From Phycisphaerales bacterium (GTDB lineage Bacteria; Planctomycetota; Phycisphaerae; Phycisphaerales; SM1A02): a stretch of DNA of 64,000 nucleotides. Below the pieces are notes generated by a model. That model worked only from the letters and a program-made list of their open reading frames with translations, ran no database searches and was not told the origin of the DNA. Of this stretch, positions 59,468 through 64,000 are shown in pieces (within the stretch, counting starts at the first letter, position 1; every line of letters begins with the position of its first letter). The stretch lies in the NCBI GenBank assembly GCA_029260575.1, contig JAJDDB010000003.1, positions 62,001-126,000 of the forward strand, read 5' to 3'. Made by a program: the position numbers and the translations under genes.

Positions 59468-62400
59468 TCATTCGGGTGAATTGCGATGAATTGCTGCATA
59501 CCCTGCGGGAACCACAACAAGATTGAGGAATGTGGATGTCAGTAAGCCGCCGAGTATCACCACAGAGAGCGGCGCGAGAATCTCGTTACCCGGTTTGTCG
59601 CCCTTGAGAATGATCGGTATCAGCGCCAGCGCCGCCGTCAACGCCGTCATGAGAATCGGCACGAGTCGTTCCATCGAACCCTGCACGATCGCTTCGTGCA
59701 TCGGCTTGCCTTCCACAGTCATAAGGTGTCCATAATGATTGACAAGCAGGATGCCGTTGCGGACTGCAATGCCGAACAACGTGATGAAACCAACCATGCT
59801 TGCTATGGAGATCACCGGCGCAACATACGTTCCGCCAAGACCTACAAGCGCCACCAGGTTGCCGAACACATTCGGCGACTCCGTAAGAAAGATCGCCAAA
59901 ATCCCGCCTATAAGCGCCAGTGGAAGATTGACAAGCACAAGTAGCGCCACCCGTAACGATCCGATCGCCACGTGTAACAAGACGAGCATGAACAGCACAA
60001 CCAGCCCGCTGAAAAGCGCGATCGTTCGACTGGCAGACTGCTGCGCTTCGAACTGCCCGCCGTAATCCACAAGGTACCCGTGCCGCAGGACAATCGGGTC
60101 CACAACCGCCTGCACTTGCTGCACAAGATGGCCGAGATTCGAACCCTCGGCGACATTCAGTGACACAACAGCCTTGCGCTGCGCGTTCTCGCGGGCAATC
60201 AGGTTGGATGCGAGTTCCGGTCCGATGTCTGCCACTTCTTCCAGTCGCACCAGCGCCCCGCCCCTGCCGCGCAGAATCAGATGCCGCAGATCGCGAATGC
60301 TGTCGCGCTCCGCTGAGACAAGGCGCACCGCAAGCGCATAGCGCCGCACGCCCTGGTTCACCTCTGCCACTTCCACTCCGAAGATGGCATTGCGCACCTG
60401 TTCCGCCGCTGCCTGCGGTGTCAGTCCGTACGCTGCAAGATCCTGCGGTCGATACTCCACTGGCAGCGACAGGATCATCACTTCACGGTTGGCTGCGACA
60501 TCCCGTGCGCCGGGCAGCGCTTTCAGTTCCTGTTCTATCTCCTTGGCAATCGTGCGCAGCACTGCCAGATCATCGCCATACACGCTGATAGCGATCGCTG
60601 CGGGGGTTCCCGAGAGAATGTGGCTGAGTCGATGTTCGATCGGCTGGCCGACACTCGTCGTCACGCCGGGAACACTTTCAAGAATCTCGGTTATCGCATT
60701 GCGAACATCGACCTTCTCAAATCCCTCTTGGACTGTCACCTCAATTTCCGAGTTGCTCACGGGCTCGGCATGTTCATCGCGTTCAGCACGACCGGTCCGC
60801 CTGGTCACGCTTCTGACACCGTCCACCGCGAGCAGCTGCTTCTCCATCGATGATGCCATTCGATCGCTTGCCTGAAGCGATGTGCCCGGAGGCGCGCTTA
60901 GAAAGACTGTAAACGTACCTTCATTGAACTCCGGCAGAAATGATGTCCCGAACGTCGAACCTAGCCAGAGCGTCAGAACAGTCGCCCCCGCTGCCGCACC
61001 AAGAACCGACTTTCGAAAACGAATCGCAAGCCGAAGCGCCGGTTCGTAGAGATTCTTCATCCACCGCACCAGCAGTCCGTCACGTGCTTCACCTTTTGTC
61101 GGCTTGGAATGCAGCATGATCCGGCACATCGCAGGTGTCACCGTTAATGACACAGCAAGCGACGCAAGTATTGAAACAATGAACGCAATGCCCAAAGGTC
61201 GGAAGAACCGTCCTTCTATACCTTGAAGAAAGAACAACGGCAGAAACACCATGGCAATGATGATCGTCGCGAACACGATTGACGGCATTATTTCGACGAT
61301 TGCTGCGAACACCACATCGGATTTCGATTGACGCGCAGCTTCCGGCTTTACAGCGTTCTCGCGCAGCCGCCGAAACGCATTTTCCATACCGATGATCGCA
61401 TCATCCACCAGGCTGCCTACCGCAATGGCAAGCCCGCCCAGTGTCATCACATTGACTGAGAGATCCATCCAGCTCAGCACGAGCATCGCAACAGCAAGTG
61501 ACAGCGGAATGGCGACCAACGTGATAAATGTCGTTCGAATGTTGAGCAGAAACAGAATCAGGATAATCGTGACAATGATTGCTGCATCGCGCAGCGCATG
61601 TACGACATTGTCCACAGAGAACTGAATGAATTCCGACTGCCGAAACACATGGCGATTAACCTCAATGCCCTCAGGAAGCGTCGGCTCAATTGCATCCAGC
61701 GCCTTGTCAATGTCGTCGGTAATCACCAGTGTATTCGTACCCGGCGCCTTTTGAATGGTCAGAACCACCGCGCGGTCACCATTGTGTGCGCCTGTACCAC
61801 GCTTCAGGGCCGGCCCCAGTTGCACCTGCGCAACCTGTCCGATTGTCACCGGGCTCCCCTCGTGATATTTGATCACCGTTCCCGAAATGTCTGCGACCGT
61901 GCGCACACGCCCACTCTGACGAATCGGCAACTCAAGACTGTCCACATCCGGCAGATAGCCTGCGCTTAACGTGCTGTGTGATTGCGCCGCAGCATCCACA
62001 ACATCCTGCACGGACAAATCAAACAGTCGCAGCTTTTCCTGCTCAACCAGAACCTGATACTCCGGCAACTCGCCGCCGATGACTGCAACTTGCGACACAC
62101 CGGGAATCGCGAGCAGCTTGTTTCGAAGATCGAATTCAGCAAAGGCGCGCAGGTCCAGATCACGAACCGTCCCGCTCGGCGAGGACACTGCAAGCAACAT
62201 GATCTCGCCGGTGATGGATGAGATCGGCGTCATCTCCGCATGCGCATCAGGCGGCAGATCTTCACGAATGGTGTCCAGCCGTTCTGCTACAAGCTGGCGG
62301 GCCCGGTATATGTCCGTACCCCAGTCGAATTCGACATAGGCAATCGACAAACCAATTGCGCTTGACGTTCGAACACGACGAACACCGGGAATGCCGTTGA

Positions 62401-62617
62401 CCGACGTCTCGATCGGAAACGTCACGTACTGTTCAACTTCGTCTGCTGCGAGGCCCGGTGATTCAGTCATGACCACGACCGTCGGCGCGTTGAGTTCCGG
62501 AAACACATCAACAGGCATGCGTGACAGTTCAAACCCGGCAACGATCAACAACACGCCGGCGAGCACCAGTACAAGCGTCGAATGGCTCAGCGAGAATCGA
62601 ATCAGTCGTTGTAACAT
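59468..62617 (-). CDS. CzcA/CusA-type RND efflux pump
   Basis: A 1049-residue RND transporter with two sets of helices and two large periplasmic domains. Landmarks are MPVDVFPELNAPTVVVMTES, GLAADEVEQYVTFPIETSVN, the TM4 charge motif GSLVDDAIIGMENAFRRL and the C-terminal SMVGFITLFGIAVRNGILLV. The full length fits the heavy-metal (HME) group, which exports divalent or monovalent metal ions by proton antiport. The metal is not readable. It lies 15 bases after the adaptor gene; no outer-membrane partner gene is in view on this side. Confidence 0.94.
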   Translation of the reverse strand: MLQRLIRFSLSHSTLVLVLAGVLLIVAGFELSRMPVDVFPELNAPTVVVMTESPGLAADEVEQYVTFPIETSVNGIPGVRRVRTSSAIGLSIAYVEFDWGTDIYRARQLVAERLDTIREDLPPDAHAEMTPISSITGEIMLLAVSSPSGTVRDLDLRAFAEFDLRNKLLAIPGVSQVAVIGGELPEYQVLVEQEKLRLFDLSVQDVVDAAAQSHSTLSAGYLPDVDSLELPIRQSGRVRTVADISGTVIKYHEGSPVTIGQVAQVQLGPALKRGTGAHNGDRAVVLTIQKAPGTNTLVITDDIDKALDAIEPTLPEGIEVNRHVFRQSEFIQFSVDNVVHALRDAAIIVTIILILFLLNIRTTFITLVAIPLSLAVAMLVLSWMDLSVNVMTLGGLAIAVGSLVDDAIIGMENAFRRLRENAVKPEAARQSKSDVVFAAIVEIMPSIVFATIIIAMVFLPLFFLQGIEGRFFRPLGIAFIVSILASLAVSLTVTPAMCRIMLHSKPTKGEARDGLLVRWMKNLYEPALRLAIRFRKSVLGAAAGATVLTLWLGSTFGTSFLPEFNEGTFTVFLSAPPGTSLQASDRMASSMEKQLLAVDGVRSVTRRTGRAERDEHAEPVSNSEIEVTVQEGFEKVDVRNAITEILESVPGVTTSVGQPIEHRLSHILSGTPAAIAISVYGDDLAVLRTIAKEIEQELKALPGARDVAANREVMILSLPVEYRPQDLAAYGLTPQAAAEQVRNAIFGVEVAEVNQGVRRYALAVRLVSAERDSIRDLRHLILRGRGGALVRLEEVADIGPELASNLIARENAQRKAVVSLNVAEGSNLGHLVQQVQAVVDPIVLRHGYLVDYGGQFEAQQSASRTIALFSGLVVLFMLVLLHVAIGSLRVALLVLVNLPLALIGGILAIFLTESPNVFGNLVALVGLGGTYVAPVISIASMVGFITLFGIAVRNGILLVNHYGHLMTVEGKPMHEAIVQGSMERLVPILMTALTAALALIPIILKGDKPGNEILAPLSVVILGGLLTSTFLNLVVVPAGYAAIHRNSPE

Positions 62618-62632
62618 CAGATTGATCCCTTT

Positions 62633-63985
62633 TCACTCTTCATTATGGAACGTGCCATCAGCATGGAAATGCCCGCCCTTCTGGCTGGTGCCATTTTGCT
62701 GCGTTGCCAGTTTCAATTCGTACGCCCCGTCGAGAACGACTTCATCGTTGAGCATGAGCCCGCTGTTGATTGCGACCCATCTGCCATCGCTGACGCCCAT
62801 GTCAGCTTCAACACGGATGGCTTTGTTCGGATCATCCGGGTCACGCCGAAACAGCACATGCACAAGGCCGTCTTTCACAATTGCAGATCGCGGGATAGCC
62901 AGTGCTACGTTGTCCGTTGACTGCACAACGACTTCAAGAAATGCAGATACGCCGGGCCGCGTCCACGGCCGATGTTCTGCGGGCGTGGCAAGCAGGTTCA
63001 CTGTCCGTTGATCAGGATCGGCTTCAAGACCGAGCGTCAACGTTGCCGGTACGGCGTCGTTGATCGCCTGCCCGGGCGACTGAGGTGGAACGATGCGCGC
63101 CGACGCATCATTGGTAAACAGGAGCAGATCGCTTTGCAGTCCCATTGCCCGAAAACGCACACGTTTCGGGTCAACTGTTGTGAGTACAATCGAAGGCGGC
63201 ACGGCATACGCACCATCAGTCATCTGTAACGACTCAACAACGCCTGGCTGTGTTGCGAAAACCTCGACATGCCTGATCGTCTGGTACCTCGGCACCGACT
63301 TCCCGTGGACGGTCGTAGGTGTTGCCAGAGTTGCTTCGTCAATGCCGGTCGCCACCGCAGCACGATGCAGCGCGTGTTCGCGCGTCCGTTCCGCATTTGC
63401 AAGTTTCGTCTCGGCAAGCCGCAGTTCAGCATCCAGACGCGGCAGGCTTGCCTTGATCTCAGCGGCTTGCGATTCCAATTCGGCCAGTCTGAATTCCGCT
63501 GATGCCAGCGCATCGATTCGCTCATCGAGCAAAGTCAGTTGCGACTGCGCTTCAATTATCTTCTCTTTCGCAACCGCAATTTCAGCGCGACTCGATTCGA
63601 TGTCCTGCTCACCGATGATTATTTCGTGTTGCAGTTCCGGCCATTGCGGTGATGTGAATCGATACAGCAGATCACCAGGCTCCACCTCGTCGTACTGATC
63701 CACCAGCAACTCCACGCGTCCCGGCAGCGTGATTCGATACTCATGCCTGGCCAGCGGCTGCAGTTCAAACGCGCCGGGCACACGAACGGTATTGGCAACC
63801 GCCCGGCGCTCGACCTTCGCGAACGTAATGCCAAGGTTGCTGCGCACAGTCGGCGGAATGTCAATTCGGTTGGTCTGCGCTTCTTCAGCAGTCTCATCAG
63901 TCAAACCGGCATGCTCGTCATCACCTGACGTGCACGCAGGAAGTATGAGAAACAGTGCGCACAAGAGTACATACATGAGTTTCAT
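62633..63985 (-). CDS. RND periplasmic adaptor (CzcB-like), lipoprotein
   Basis: A 450-residue membrane-fusion protein with lipobox LFLILPAC. The lipoyl half (RITLPGRVELLVDQYDEVEP), a coiled-coil hairpin (about residues 125-205), another lipoyl half and a barrel (VVQSTDNVALAIPRSAIVKD) follow in family order. The end is His-containing (QKGGHFHADGTFHNEE), as in metal-efflux adaptors. ATG 63985 has GAGGTG six bases upstream. The pump gene follows directly. An outer-membrane channel gene may lie just outside the window. Confidence 0.92.
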   Translation of the reverse strand: MKLMYVLLCALFLILPACTSGDDEHAGLTDETAEEAQTNRIDIPPTVRSNLGITFAKVERRAVANTVRVPGAFELQPLARHEYRITLPGRVELLVDQYDEVEPGDLLYRFTSPQWPELQHEIIIGEQDIESSRAEIAVAKEKIIEAQSQLTLLDERIDALASAEFRLAELESQAAEIKASLPRLDAELRLAETKLANAERTREHALHRAAVATGIDEATLATPTTVHGKSVPRYQTIRHVEVFATQPGVVESLQMTDGAYAVPPSIVLTTVDPKRVRFRAMGLQSDLLLFTNDASARIVPPQSPGQAINDAVPATLTLGLEADPDQRTVNLLATPAEHRPWTRPGVSAFLEVVVQSTDNVALAIPRSAIVKDGLVHVLFRRDPDDPNKAIRVEADMGVSDGRWVAINSGLMLNDEVVLDGAYELKLATQQNGTSQKGGHFHADGTFHNEE

Positions 63986-64000
63986 GGGTTCACCTCACCA

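Overview
The window most resembles a planctomycete of the class Phycisphaerae. The basis is a set of lineage-typical signs rather than a search. Two secreted proteins and one broken relative end in a PEP-CTERM-like tail (PAPG/PTPG, a short hydrophobic helix, then an Arg cluster and Ser). Four large secreted proteins end in a paired dockerin-like module (VFDLLELLxxWG twice, with WGxC at or near the C-terminus). An ECF sigma factor sits directly before a Ser/Thr kinase with TPRs, and a giant Cys-rich repeat protein follows. No rRNA, tRNA, CRISPR array or transposase was recognised.

Layout. 1-5.6 kb: two intact PEP-CTERM-like genes with similar long leaders, a TPR-sulfotransferase, a decayed third PEP-CTERM-like gene, and an odd non-genic stretch with two arrays of 21-bp repeats, a small Cys-rich ORF and a 20-bp perfect hairpin. 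5.6-16.9 kb: housekeeping and regulatory genes (class V aminotransferase, LexA, DprA, an acidic-tailed membrane protein, PilZ, TetR, a methyltransferase, an OpuC-like ABC importer, an MFS transporter). 16.9-37.6 kb: a secretome block with a trypsin-like protease, two zinc metalloproteases, a lectin-like protein, a beta-helix protein and the 1640-residue Cys-rich protein, with the sigma factor/kinase pair in its middle. 37.7-44.3 kb: reductive pyrimidine catabolism (dihydropyrimidine dehydrogenase-type subunit, class III aminotransferase, NCS1 permease, carbamoyl-beta-alanine-type amidohydrolase, CoA-acylating semialdehyde dehydrogenase). 44.4-51.2 kb: a MacAB/TolC-like tripartite ABC exporter with two separate FtsX-type permeases and a lipoprotein. 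52.1-58.7 kb: a seven-gene minus-strand operon. 58.8-64 kb: a CzcA-type RND pump, its adaptor and a His-rich lipoprotein.

The most interesting part is the 52.1-58.7 kb operon. In order of transcription it encodes a DltD-like SGNH protein, a 42-residue one-helix microprotein ending in FxYxxF, an MBOAT acyltransferase, an acyl carrier protein, a fold-III PLP decarboxylase, a sulfotransferase and an AMP-forming ligase. That is the complete part list of the D-alanylation (Dlt) machine (A, B, C, D and X), plus a decarboxylase and a sulfotransferase, in a lineage not known for teichoic acids. I infer that it makes an amino-acid-like acyl group, carries it on the carrier protein, hands it across the membrane through the microprotein's tyrosine, and puts it on an extracellular polymer. 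The ligase/decarboxylase/carrier trio also recalls gene sets that accompany exosortase systems, which fits the PEP-CTERM-like proteins at the other end of the window. No exosortase is present here.
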